From Xanthobacter flavus (lineage in GTDB: Bacteria; Pseudomonadota; Alphaproteobacteria; Rhizobiales; Xanthobacteraceae), in assembly GCF_017875275.1 (NCBI RefSeq), contig NZ_JAGGML010000001.1, positions 4,547,001 to 4,611,000 of the forward strand: DNA of 64,000 nucleotides. Reading direction: 5' to 3'. How positions within the stretch are numbered: the first letter of the stretch is position 1; each line of letters begins with the position of its first letter. The translations under genes were made by a program, and so were the position numbers. The notes beneath the pieces are model-generated. The model worked only from the letters and a program-made list of their open reading frames with translations, did no database searches and was not told where the DNA came from. Of this stretch, positions 16,651 to 24,691 are shown piece by piece.

Positions 16651-16756
16651 GCTGGTCTAGGCGGCGGCGTGGAGCTTTTTGTCGGCCGCCTGGGTGTTGA
16701 AGGCGGCGATCGCATCCTTTTGGCACTTCCTGAGGAAGCTGGTGCGTTCCGCGCCG

Positions 16757-17863
16757 TCAGGGTTTATTGCGGAAGTCGAAGCGGCCGGCCACGCTCTGGC
16801 GGACGAAGCCGGCCAGCGAGCCTTCCATCAGCAGCGCGATGCCGAGCCGCGCGCCGACCGCCATGCCGGCTACCGCAAGCGGCCAGGAGAGGGCGAAGAG
16901 GGAACCGGCCGTCAGCCCCTGCCCGATGGTGCAGCCGCCGCAGAGAATGCCACCCGCGCCCATGAACACCGCGCCGAGCAGATGCCGCTTCATCTCGCGG
17001 GGGTCATCGAAAGCCTCCCAGCGGAATTCGTCCGCCAACCGGGCGGCGGCGAAGGCGCCGAGGGCGACGCCGAAGACGCTGCCGGCGCCGAACTCGGCGA
17101 GGCTCGTGGGCTCGAACAGCACGCCGAACAGAGCGCGCGCCACCGGCGAGACGAAGGTGAGGCTCTGTGGCGCGACGGGATGGGCGAATTCGTCCACCAG
17201 CCAGGTGGTGGCGAGCCAGCCGGCGACCACGCCGAGGCCCAGCATCACCCCCGCCGTCATCAGCCGTCCGGCACGGCGCAGCCTGCGGTCGGCGAAGGCC
17301 GGCGCCACCAGCGCTCCGCCCGCGACGGCGGTAAGGATGCCCCGGACATCGTGCCCGGTGAGGCGCCCTATGATGGAGGGCAGGTCGCTTGCGGTGCCGG
17401 CCGGCAGCAAAAGCGCGATGCGTTCCAGCCCATCCACCCGGATGCCGGCGAAGATGCCGCGCAGGGTGGCGTAGGCGACCGCCCCGAACACCAGCAGCAC
17501 GACGAGGCTGCGCAGGTCGCCCGAGCCTAAGCGCACCAGCGAGCCGAAGGCACAGGTGCCTACCAGCGCCATGCCGAGGCCGAACAGCACGCCGCCGGTG
17601 AGGATGCCGAGCCACGGCAGCGCGGTGGTGACGTAATTGGTGCGGTCCGGGCTGAGAATGCCGGCCATGGCGAGGGCCTGCGTGCCCAGCACGGCGAGGC
17701 CGAGGGCGAGCGCGAACACCTTCATGCGGCGCCAGTCATGGCCCACCATGGCGTCTTCCAGCGCGCCGAAAGTGCAGAGGCGGGCGCGGAACACGGCGAA
17801 GCCGACCACCCCGCCCACGGCGAGACCGGCGAGCGCGGTCCACCAGGGGCTTGAAACATCCAT
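16757..17863 (-). CDS. soxT: YeeE/YedE-family sulfur-compound transporter
   Basis: 368 aa, about 9-10 membrane spans. It carries two copies of the family cysteine signature: FRARLCTFGALEDAM near the N-terminus and GGILCGGCTIGQGLTAGSL near residue 310. A further Cys lies in GMALVGTCAFGSLVRLGSGD. The related TsuA protein conducts thiosulfate through such cysteines, and SoxT proteins accompany soxR/soxS in alphaproteobacterial sox clusters. It is third in the soxS-soxR-soxT transcript, 78 nt after soxR. Import of thiosulfate or a derived sulfur signal is the likely role. Confidence 0.85.
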   Translation of the reverse strand: MDVSSPWWTALAGLAVGGVVGFAVFRARLCTFGALEDAMVGHDWRRMKVFALALGLAVLGTQALAMAGILSPDRTNYVTTALPWLGILTGGVLFGLGMALVGTCAFGSLVRLGSGDLRSLVVLLVFGAVAYATLRGIFAGIRVDGLERIALLLPAGTASDLPSIIGRLTGHDVRGILTAVAGGALVAPAFADRRLRRAGRLMTAGVMLGLGVVAGWLATTWLVDEFAHPVAPQSLTFVSPVARALFGVLFEPTSLAEFGAGSVFGVALGAFAAARLADEFRWEAFDDPREMKRHLLGAVFMGAGGILCGGCTIGQGLTAGSLFALSWPLAVAGMAVGARLGIALLMEGSLAGFVRQSVAGRFDFRNKP

Positions 17864-17941
17864 TGCGCGCCCTCCTCCCTGAGACGGCCGGAGCGGGACT
17901 TGTGAAGCGTCCCGTCGCCGGCCCGGCGCATTTTTTTGAGC

Positions 17942-18313
17942 TTACTTTGCGTCCGATGCAGAGGTGCCGCAATACATGTCGTAGATCACCGAGATGACCC
18001 GACGCACATCATCGTTGGCGAGGCTGTAATAGATGGTCTTGCCGTCGCGCCGCGTGGTGACGAGATCGTCGAGGCGCAGGCGCGCCAGCTGCTGGGAGAC
18101 GGTGGGCTGGCGCAGCGAGAGGATGTTCTCCAGCTCCGTCACCGAGCGCTCGCCCTCCGCCAGCAGGCACAGGAGCAGCAGGCGGTTCTCGTGGGAGAGG
18201 GCTTTCAGGAAGTCGCTCGCCTTGCGGGCGTTGCGCATGAGGCGGTCAAGCTCGGGCGAGATCTCCGGGCCTTCCCGCAGCTCGTCCTCAAGTCGCCTGG
18301 AAACGATCGACAT
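17942..18313 (-). CDS. soxR: ArsR-family sulfur-responsive repressor SoxR
   Basis: 123 aa winged helix: ALSHENRLLLLCLLAEGE, then SLRQPTVSQQLARLRLDDLV (recognition helix) and RDGKTIYYSLAN wing. It has just two cysteines, Cys49 and Cys115, the spacing known in SqrR/BigR-type persulfide sensors, where a tetrasulfide or disulfide link releases DNA. It would repress the sox operons when no thiosulfate or persulfide is present. It lies between soxS and soxT, 32 nt after soxS. Confidence 0.9.
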   Translation of the reverse strand: MSIVSRRLEDELREGPEISPELDRLMRNARKASDFLKALSHENRLLLLCLLAEGERSVTELENILSLRQPTVSQQLARLRLDDLVTTRRDGKTIYYSLANDDVRRVISVIYDMYCGTSASDAK

Positions 18314-18345
18314 GTGCCTGCCTTCTCAATCCCGGCGGGGCGACC

Positions 18346-18738
18346 TCACGGCCGCGCGCCTGCCATCCTGTCCGTCATGGTGTCCTGCATCGAGCCGAGC
18401 AGGCCCCAGAACGCTTCATCCGAAGCATAGCCAATAATGCGCCCGACTTCGCGCCCCTCATCCACCAGCACGAAGGTGGGCGTGAAGCGGACCGGGGCAG
18501 CCAGAACCACGTCGCCCGGCGTGCCGTTGGAAAGGTCCACGCGCCGGAGCGGCGCGCGCTGCCCCTCTTCGGTCTTCTCGTAGATGGGCGCCACGTCGTG
18601 GTCGAACTTCAGGCAATAGGCGCAGCCCTTGCGCTCGAACATCAGCAGCTCGCGCGCCGAGGCAGCAGGCGCGAAGGCCACAGAAAGACCCGCGGCGATG
18701 AGGCCGGCCGCGAGCGCGAGGCACGCTGAAGGACGCAT
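18346..18738 (-). CDS. soxS: periplasmic thioredoxin-like SoxS
   Basis: 130 aa with a signal peptide ending near residue 29 (PAASARE). The active site is KGCAYCLKF, Cys39 and Cys42, followed by the cis-proline region VRFTPTFVLVDEG. SoxS keeps the SoxY carrier cysteine in the reduced, reactive state, receiving electrons through SoxV. It is first in soxS-soxR-soxT and divergent from soxV across 116 bp. Confidence 0.88.
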   Translation of the reverse strand: MRPSACLALAAGLIAAGLSVAFAPAASARELLMFERKGCAYCLKFDHDVAPIYEKTEEGQRAPLRRVDLSNGTPGDVVLAAPVRFTPTFVLVDEGREVGRIIGYASDEAFWGLLGSMQDTMTDRMAGARP

Positions 18739-18854
18739 GAATTCACAATCCCGACGTGGATTTCAGGAGACATATTATCGCATTCGCATATATCTTGGGC
18801 AAGGACCAATCCGCGCACCTCCAAAGACGCGGTTTCCAACGATCGGGGAGGAGC
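18739..18854. promoter_or_regulatory. soxS/soxV divergent promoter with AT-rich repeat
   Basis: In this gap the segment at about 18772-18796 reads ATATTATCGC then ATTCGCATAT, two similar half-sites (ATTATCGC / ATTCGCAT) in tandem. In Pseudaminobacter the SoxR repressor binds the soxS-soxV gap, so this is the best candidate site here. RBS GGGGAGGA for soxV lies at 18845. Confidence 0.45.
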
Positions 18855-19580
18855 ATGTCTCTCGATGTCAGCCTTGCAGGGGCATTCCTTGCCGGCCTGC
18901 TCTCGTTCGCCTCGCCGTGCGTGCTGCCGCTGGTGCCGGCCTACCTCGGCTTCCTCGCGGGCGCCGCGACCGAGGACACCGAAGGTACGCCCGCGCGGCG
19001 CGGCGTCCTCGGGGCGGCGCTCTTGTTCGTGCTCGGCTTCTCCTCCGTCTTCGTGCTGCTGGGGGCCACGGCGTCCTCCATCGGGCGGGTACTGATGGAG
19101 CACATCGAGACCCTCACTTGGCTCTCCGGCGCGCTGCTGGTGCTGTTCGGCCTGCACATGACGGGGCTGGTGCGCATCCCGCTGCTCTACCGGCAGGCGC
19201 GGCTGGAGCCCATGGCGCGGCCGGCGGGGCTCATCGGGCCCTATGTGGTGGGGCTCGCCTTCGGCTTCGGCTGGTCGCCCTGCGTGGGGCCGGTTCTGGC
19301 GGCGATCCTCATCGTCGCCGGGGCCGAGGCATCGGTGGGGCGGGGAATGCTCCTGCTGGGCATCTACGCCGCCGGCATCGGCATTCCCTTCCTCATCGCC
19401 GCGGCTTTCACCGAGCGATTCCTTGTCTGGACGCGAGCGGCGCGCAGCCGGCTCGGCCTGGTGGAGAAGATCGCGGGCGGGCTGCTCATCCTGACCGGCA
19501 TCGCCTTCATGACCGGCTTCATGCCGCAGATTGCCCAATGGCTGCTCGACGCCGCGCCCGGCCTTGGCCGCATCGGATAG
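18855..19580 (+). CDS. soxV: CcdA-family membrane electron-transfer protein SoxV
   Basis: 241 aa, six or so membrane spans. The two CcdA cysteines lie in LLSFASPCVLPLVPAYLG and GFGWSPCVGPVLAAIL. It carries reducing equivalents from cytoplasmic thioredoxin to the periplasmic SoxS/SoxW. The start at 18855 has GGGGAGGA 3-9 nt upstream; a longer open frame upstream crosses the promoter and is not used. The stop codon lies within the RBS of soxW, so the two genes are coupled. Confidence 0.9.
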   Translation: MSLDVSLAGAFLAGLLSFASPCVLPLVPAYLGFLAGAATEDTEGTPARRGVLGAALLFVLGFSSVFVLLGATASSIGRVLMEHIETLTWLSGALLVLFGLHMTGLVRIPLLYRQARLEPMARPAGLIGPYVVGLAFGFGWSPCVGPVLAAILIVAGAEASVGRGMLLLGIYAAGIGIPFLIAAAFTERFLVWTRAARSRLGLVEKIAGGLLILTGIAFMTGFMPQIAQWLLDAAPGLGRIG

Positions 19581-19591
19581 GAGGACCACCC

Positions 19592-20158
19592 ATGGCACAC
19601 CCCACGCTCAGCCGCCGGCGCCTCTTGAAGGCCTCCGCCGGCCTCGCGGCCGCGCTCGTTCCCGCCGGGGCGCAGGCCAAGGCGCGCCTCGGCGATGACG
19701 GGCTCTATACGGAAGATTGGTATGTGGACAGCTTCCTCGACCTCTCCGAGGATTTCGCCGCCGCGCGCGGGAAGGGGCGGGGATTCGCGCTCCAGTGGAG
19801 CCAGCGCGGGTGCATCTATTGCAAGGAACTGCACACCGCCTATTTCGCCGATCCGGCCATCGAGACGCCCATCCGGGAGGCGTTCGATATCGTGCATCTG
19901 GATCTGTTCGGCGCGCGGGAGGTGACCTTCCTCGACGGCGCTCGCCTCACCGAGAAGGCGCTCGGCCAGCGCGAGCGCATCCGCGCCACGCCTACCTTCC
20001 AGTTCTTCGCGGAGGTGGATGGAAAGCCCAAGGAGGTGGCGCGCATGCCGGGCCTTCTGCCGCGGCCGGAATTCTCCGCCTTGTTCCGCTATGTGGCGCA
20101 AGGGGCCTATGCGAAAGAGCCCTTCGATGCGTGGCTCGGCAAGCAGGGCAAGGGCTGA
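19592..20158 (+). CDS. soxW: periplasmic thioredoxin SoxW
   Basis: 188 aa from the ATG at 19592, AGGAGG at 19579. The Tat-like signal is HPTLSRRRLLKASAGLAAAL. The thioredoxin site is QRGCIYCKEL with Cys74 and Cys77, and IRATPTFQFFAEVDG has the cis-proline. SoxW is thought to be reduced by SoxV. It is last in the short soxVW operon and convergent with soxX. Confidence 0.9.
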   Translation: MAHPTLSRRRLLKASAGLAAALVPAGAQAKARLGDDGLYTEDWYVDSFLDLSEDFAAARGKGRGFALQWSQRGCIYCKELHTAYFADPAIETPIREAFDIVHLDLFGAREVTFLDGARLTEKALGQRERIRATPTFQFFAEVDGKPKEVARMPGLLPRPEFSALFRYVAQGAYAKEPFDAWLGKQGKG

Positions 20159-20160
20159 AG

Positions 20161-20193
20161 ACAAAAGGGCGAGGCCGCCGGAGCGGCCCCGCC
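20161..20193 (-). terminator. hairpin between soxW and soxX
   Basis: Stem GGCGAGGCCGC / GCGGCCCCGCC with one mismatch pair, between the convergent soxW and soxX stops. On the minus strand it is followed by CTTTTGT, so it mainly terminates the soxA-soxX message. Confidence 0.6.
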
Positions 20194-20200
20194 GGTCGCC

Positions 20201-20815
20201 TCATTTCGCCGGCTTGTTCACCGGCGAGTTGGGATCGAACAGATAGGCCACCACGTCCTTCATCTGCTCCTCGCTGAGCACCCCGTTGTGCCCGAAGCGC
20301 GGCATGGACGAGCAGGCGAAGACGGCCTGCGCATTGTAGACCTTGGCGTAGGTGGCTTTCGCATCCTCGGCGGAGAATTTGCGCTCCGCGCCGTAGTTGA
20401 CGAGGCTCGGCCCGAGGGTGCCGTAGCTGACTTCCTTCGGGTCCATCTGGTGGCAGGCGTAGCAATTGCCGCCGCTCACCGTGCCTGGCGGATCGGAGAA
20501 CTGTCCGCCGCGCCCATTCTGCGCCACCTCGGCGCCCTTCTTCCAGTCGCCGAGCACGCTGCCCTGCGGATACTTCACCGTCTTGGCCTCGCGGGCCATG
20601 ATAGCGTCCGCCTCTTTGGCAGAGGGCTGATTGCGCGTGACGGAGCAGATTTCCATGGTCTCGTCCGGCACGAGCCGCGCGGCCCAGCCGTCCGGCAGCT
20701 TGGTGAAGCTCTCCTTCACCACCCTGTCCACCACGGCGGGCGGGGCAGGGGGGATCTGCTGCGCGAAAGCGACCTCAGGGAGAAGAAGCGCCGCGGCGAT
20801 GATGATTGTCTTCAT
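20201..20815 (-). CDS. soxX: cytochrome c SoxX
   Basis: 204 aa with signal peptide MKTIIIAAALLLPEVAFA. The single heme site is CYACH at residues 118-122, and the distal methionine is likely in CSSMPRFGHNG. With SoxA it forms the SoxAX enzyme that couples thiosulfate to the SoxY cysteine. It starts 14 nt after soxA on the same strand. Confidence 0.92.
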   Translation of the reverse strand: MKTIIIAAALLLPEVAFAQQIPPAPPAVVDRVVKESFTKLPDGWAARLVPDETMEICSVTRNQPSAKEADAIMAREAKTVKYPQGSVLGDWKKGAEVAQNGRGGQFSDPPGTVSGGNCYACHQMDPKEVSYGTLGPSLVNYGAERKFSAEDAKATYAKVYNAQAVFACSSMPRFGHNGVLSEEQMKDVVAYLFDPNSPVNKPAK

Positions 20816-20829
20816 GGCTCTTCCTCCCC

Positions 20830-21660
20830 TCAGCGCTTGATGGACGGCACGTTCAGCTCGCCACCGGCCGCCTGCGCCTGCAGGAAGACGGTGAGTGCCG
20901 TAACGACTTCCGAGGCATAATCGGGAGCGGGCATCCGCATCTGCCGATAGCAGTCCCACAGCCGGTGCTGCATGGTCCGGAGCGAACTCTGGGAGACGCG
21001 GTAGGTGGGCCAGGAGGCCATGGTGAGCTGGGCGTCCTTGCCCGGCTTGTCGAGCTGCGGCAGGCCCTGGAGCCGGATGCGCTTGCCGGGTTCCCCGTGG
21101 CAGGTGGAGCAGGAGAAGTCGTTGATGGACGAGCGCCGGTAGAACAGCGCCTCGCCGATGCCATAGGCCTCCTTCTCCTTGGCATGGGCAAGCGGGATGT
21201 CGATCTTCATGCCGTTCGACTTGTTGGCGATGAAGGCGACGAGATCCTCCATGTCCGAGCCGCGGCCGGGGCCGGAGAAGGGCTTGGCCATGATGGGCTT
21301 GATGTCCACGCCCTGGATCTTGTCCATGCACCACAGCAGGCGCTGCTCGAGGTCCATCACCTTGCCGGCGTCCGCGAAATAGCGCGGCAGAGCGGCGTAG
21401 GCGCCTTCCAGCTTGCCCGGCCCCTGGCCGAGGTCACAGGTCTCAAGAGAGACGTTCTTGGTGCCGCGCGGATCGGCCCAGATGGCCTCGCCGCGATCCA
21501 CGGCGAGGTAGCCGGGATTGGCCATGGGATCGTTGATCATGGCGCGGTAGCGCTCGATCTCCTTCTCGCTCGCGTCGTCCTGCGCGCGTGCCGTGACCAT
21601 GGGTGAGAGCGCCAGGGCGAGGGCGCACAGGCATGTGAGAAACGTGGCTTTGGGTCGCAT
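20830..21660 (-). CDS. soxA: cytochrome c SoxA (one-heme type)
   Basis: 276 aa from the ATG at 21660, signal peptide to about residue 26 (VTARA). One heme site, CSTCH at residues 184-188, and the ligand cysteine Cys237 in [13 protein letters not shown], which carries the catalytic persulfide. The first heme site of two-heme SoxA proteins is absent; cysteines 75 (LETCDLG) and 111 (LLWCMDK) remain and may pair. One-heme SoxA is what is known from Starkeya novella. First gene of soxA-soxX, divergent from soxY. Confidence 0.92.
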   Translation of the reverse strand: MRPKATFLTCLCALALALSPMVTARAQDDASEKEIERYRAMINDPMANPGYLAVDRGEAIWADPRGTKNVSLETCDLGQGPGKLEGAYAALPRYFADAGKVMDLEQRLLWCMDKIQGVDIKPIMAKPFSGPGRGSDMEDLVAFIANKSNGMKIDIPLAHAKEKEAYGIGEALFYRRSSINDFSCSTCHGEPGKRIRLQGLPQLDKPGKDAQLTMASWPTYRVSQSSLRTMQHRLWDCYRQMRMPAPDYASEVVTALTVFLQAQAAGGELNVPSIKR

Positions 21661-21803
21661 GTATCCTCCCCAGCGAGACGTCCGGGGCCTGGGGCCTTCT
21701 GCGTGATGCCCTTGAGCCGCGGCGATCCACCTGCGACGCTCCATCCCTCATAGATGGATGCGATCAGCGGATAGGAGCTACTTTACATTCAAAAAAATCG
21801 ATA

Positions 21804-21816
21804 TCACAATATGTGA
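21804..21816. promoter_or_regulatory. palindrome in the soxA/soxY divergent promoter
   Basis: TCACA-ATA-TGTGA is a perfect 5-bp dyad in an AT-rich patch of the 256-bp soxA/soxY gap. A repressor site is likely; SoxR is the obvious candidate, though it does not match the ATTC-N8-GAAT pattern seen before soxC. Confidence 0.45.
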
Positions 21817-21916
21817 AATTGATCCCCGGCGACCACCGCCGTCACGGGGACGGAATTCAACAAGAACGACGCCAAAAGCCGGCCCTCAAGCGCCGGTCGT
21901 GCCAGGAGGAAAACGC

Positions 21917-22405
21917 ATGCCGCCCCACCCCGACGTCACCCTTGTCTCTACGCGCGGCCTCCCGACACGTCGCGGCGCGCTGAAACTCGCGGGTCTCGCC
22001 GCCTTCGCCGCAGTGCTGGCGCCGCGCATGGCGCTTGCCACCGAGGCGCAGGTGGCCGACGAAATGAAGAAGCTGTTCGCCGGCAAGACCATGGGCGCGG
22101 GCAAGATCAAGCTCGACATGCCCGAGATCGCCGAGAACGGCCTTGTCGTGCCCATCAACATCGATGTGGAAAGCCCGATGACCGAAGCCGACTTCGTGAA
22201 GTCGGTCCACGTCTTCGCCGATGGCAATCCGCTGCCGCAGGTGGTGACCTATCACTTCACCCCCGAGAGCGGAAAAGCTTCCGCCTCCACCCGCATGCGC
22301 CTCGCCCAGACGCAGAACGTCATCGCCGTGGCGGAGATGTCCAGCGGACAGCTTTATTCGGCCAAGGTGCAGGTGAAGGTTACCATCGGCGGCTGCGGCG
22401 GCTGA
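21917..22405 (+). CDS. soxY: sulfur-carrier protein SoxY
   Basis: 162 aa from the ATG at 21917 with AGGAGGA 6-12 nt upstream; the frame is open further upstream through the promoter. Tat-like signal LPTRRGALKLAGLAAFAAVL. The C-terminus ends in GGCGG, the swinging arm whose Cys160 carries the sulfur intermediates. First gene of the long soxYZBCD operon; soxZ follows after 86 nt. Confidence 0.94.
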   Translation: MPPHPDVTLVSTRGLPTRRGALKLAGLAAFAAVLAPRMALATEAQVADEMKKLFAGKTMGAGKIKLDMPEIAENGLVVPINIDVESPMTEADFVKSVHVFADGNPLPQVVTYHFTPESGKASASTRMRLAQTQNVIAVAEMSSGQLYSAKVQVKVTIGGCGG

Positions 22406-22491
22406 TCCGACAGTCGAATCGCTGATCGAATACAGAAAAGAACAGAACAGGCGTGCGCCAGAGCGCCGCCGAGCAAAAACCGGAGGAAACC

Positions 22492-22821
22492 ATGGCCCTC
22501 AAGTCCCAGCCGCGCGTGCGCGTGCCCGCCCAGGCCAAGGCGGGCGAGATCATCGAGATCAAGACGCTGATTTCGCACGAGATGGAAAGCGGCCAGCGCA
22601 AGGACGCCGCCGGCAAGACCGTGCCGCGCGACATCATCAACACCTTCCAGGCCGCGTTCAACGGCAAGCCCTTCTTCACCGCGGAGTGGTTCACCTCCAT
22701 TTCGGCGAACCCCTACCAGTCCTTCTTCTTCAAGGCGAAGGAGAGCGGCGAGTTCACCTTCACCTGGAAGGATGACGCGGGCGCCGAGCAGAAGGCCACC
22801 GCGAAGCTCACCGTCGCCTGA
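22492..22821 (+). CDS. soxZ: sulfur-carrier partner SoxZ
   Basis: 109 aa, start at 22492 with CGGAGGAAA upstream. No signal peptide: SoxZ is exported bound to Tat-dependent SoxY. It has the immunoglobulin-like fold with HEMESGQRKDAAGKTVPRDI and YQSFFFKAKESGEFTFTW. It supports the SoxY arm and docks the other Sox enzymes. A short gap of 98 nt precedes soxB. Confidence 0.94.
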   Translation: MALKSQPRVRVPAQAKAGEIIEIKTLISHEMESGQRKDAAGKTVPRDIINTFQAAFNGKPFFTAEWFTSISANPYQSFFFKAKESGEFTFTWKDDAGAEQKATAKLTVA

Positions 22822-22919
22822 GGCGGCGTTCCTCGCATTGTTCCGTTGTCGGTGGACGTGCCATCGGATCCCACGATCCGGTGGGCGCTCCCGCCATGAC
22901 CTGAGAAAGCGTGGCCCTC

Positions 22920-24614
22920 ATGATCTCAAGGCGCGATTTTCTGTCCGCCGGAACGGCCCTCGCCGGCCTGCTCGCCGCCTCCGGCACCGGGCTGGCGCAG
23001 GCGGTCGGCGCGCAGGCGCTGAGCCAGGCCGACCTCTTGAAGTTCGGCAATGCCGGCACCTTCACCATTCTGCACATCACCGACATCCACGCCCAGCTCG
23101 TGCCGCTCTATTTCCGCGAGCCCTCCATCAATCTCGGCGTGGGCGATGCGCGGGGCGTGCCGCCGCACCTCACCGATGCAGCATTCCTCAAGTATTTCGG
23201 CCTCAAGGCCGGCACCCGCGACGCGTATTCCCTCACCTCGGAAGACTTCACCCAGCTCGCCCGCACCTACGGCCGAATGGGCGGCGTGGACCGCATCGCC
23301 ACCCTCGTGAAGGCCATCCGGGCCGAGCGCGGGGCGGACAAGGTGCTGCTGCTGGACGGCGGCGACGGGCTCCAGGGCTCCTGGTCCTCGCTGAAGACGC
23401 AGGGCGAGGACATGGTGAAGGTGTTCTCCGCCCTCGGCACGGATGCCATGGTGGGCCACTGGGAGTTCACCTACGGCGCCGACCGCGTCACCGAGATCAA
23501 GGAGAAGGCGCCCTTCGCCTTCCTCGCCCAGAATGTGCGCTCCGCCGAATGGCAGGAGCCGGTGTTCGAGGCGGCGAAGACCTTCGAGAAGGGCGGCGCC
23601 AAGGTGGCGGTGATCGGCCAGGCCTTCCCCCGCACCCCCATCTCCAATCCGCGCTGGATGATCCCGGACTGGGAGTTCGGCATCCGCGAGGAGGACATGC
23701 AGAAGCAGGTGGATGCCGCCCGCGCGGGTGGCGCCGATGCGGTGGTGCTGCTCTCCCACAACGGCTTCGACGTGGACCGCAAGATGGCGTCCCGCGTCTC
23801 CGGCATCGACGTGATCCTCACCGCCCACACCCATGATGCCATGCCGCGCGTGGTGGAGGTGGGCAAGACGCTGCTGGTGGCCACCGGCTCCCACGGCAAG
23901 TTCGTGTCCCGCCTCGATCTCGACGTGAAGGACAGGAAGGTCACCGGCTATCGCTTCCAGCTCATCCCGGTGTTCTCGGACATCATCGCGCCGGACCCGG
24001 AGATGGCGAAGCTCGTCGCCGACATCCGCGCGCCTTATGCGAAGGACCTTTCCCGCGAGCTGGGCCGCGCCGACAGCCTTCTCTACCGTCGGGGCAATTT
24101 CAACGGCACGTTCGACGACATGATCTGCGATGCGATCATGAAGGAGCGCGACGCGGAGATCGCCCTCTCCCCCGGATTCCGCTGGGGCGGCACGCTGCTG
24201 CCGGGCGATCCCATCACCTTCGATGCCGTGGCCAATGCCACCGCCATCACCTATCCGGCCTGCTACCGCAACACCATGACCGGCCGGCAGCTGAAGGAGG
24301 TGCTGGAGGACGTGGCCGACAACATCTTCAATCCCGATCCCTATTTCCAGGGCGGCGGCGACATGGTGCGCGTCGGAGGGGTGGGCTACGCCATCGACGT
24401 ATCCAAGGGGACAGGCCAGCGCATCTCCGACCTCACCTTCCTGAAAACCGGCAAGCCGCTGGAGGCGGACAAGGCCTATACGGTCGCCGGCTGGGCCTCC
24501 ATTGCCCAGAATGTGGAAGGCCCGCCAGTGTGGGAGTTGGTGGAGCGCTACGTGACCGACACGAAGTCCGTGAAGATCGCCCCCAACGCCTCGGTGAAGG
24601 TGACGGGCGCATGA
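22920..24614 (+). CDS. soxB: sulfate thiol esterase (thiosulfohydrolase) SoxB
   Basis: 564 aa of the 5'-nucleotidase-like metallophosphoesterase family with two Mn ions. Metal motifs: LHITDIHAQLVPL near residue 48, DGGDGLQGSW near 147, GHWEFTYG near 180, LLSHNGFDVD and TAHTHDAMPR. Twin-arginine signal ISRRDFLSAGTALAGLLA. The C-terminal half contains SPGFRWGG, which lines the SoxY arm channel. It releases sulfate from SoxY-thiosulfonate. An in-frame GTG at 22911 could add three residues; ATG at 22920 fits the GAGAAAG RBS better. Confidence 0.94.
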   Translation: MISRRDFLSAGTALAGLLAASGTGLAQAVGAQALSQADLLKFGNAGTFTILHITDIHAQLVPLYFREPSINLGVGDARGVPPHLTDAAFLKYFGLKAGTRDAYSLTSEDFTQLARTYGRMGGVDRIATLVKAIRAERGADKVLLLDGGDGLQGSWSSLKTQGEDMVKVFSALGTDAMVGHWEFTYGADRVTEIKEKAPFAFLAQNVRSAEWQEPVFEAAKTFEKGGAKVAVIGQAFPRTPISNPRWMIPDWEFGIREEDMQKQVDAARAGGADAVVLLSHNGFDVDRKMASRVSGIDVILTAHTHDAMPRVVEVGKTLLVATGSHGKFVSRLDLDVKDRKVTGYRFQLIPVFSDIIAPDPEMAKLVADIRAPYAKDLSRELGRADSLLYRRGNFNGTFDDMICDAIMKERDAEIALSPGFRWGGTLLPGDPITFDAVANATAITYPACYRNTMTGRQLKEVLEDVADNIFNPDPYFQGGGDMVRVGGVGYAIDVSKGTGQRISDLTFLKTGKPLEADKAYTVAGWASIAQNVEGPPVWELVERYVTDTKSVKIAPNASVKVTGA

Positions 24615-24650
24615 GGCGCACGGCCACCCCGCCGCACGATTCCAATCTAA

Positions 24651-24678
24651 ATATTCAAAGCTACGAATAAGAGAATAT
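24651..24678. promoter_or_regulatory. SqrR/SoxR-type operator in the soxB-soxC gap
   Basis: ATTC-AAAGCTAC-GAAT at 24653-24668 matches the ATTC-N8-GAAT pattern reported for the SqrR persulfide sensor, a relative of SoxR. A wider dyad, ATATTC at 24651 and GAATAT at 24673, overlaps it. It is 24 nt before soxC, whose RBS is GGGAGG. Confidence 0.55.
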
Positions 24679-24691
24679 CAGGGAGGACGCC

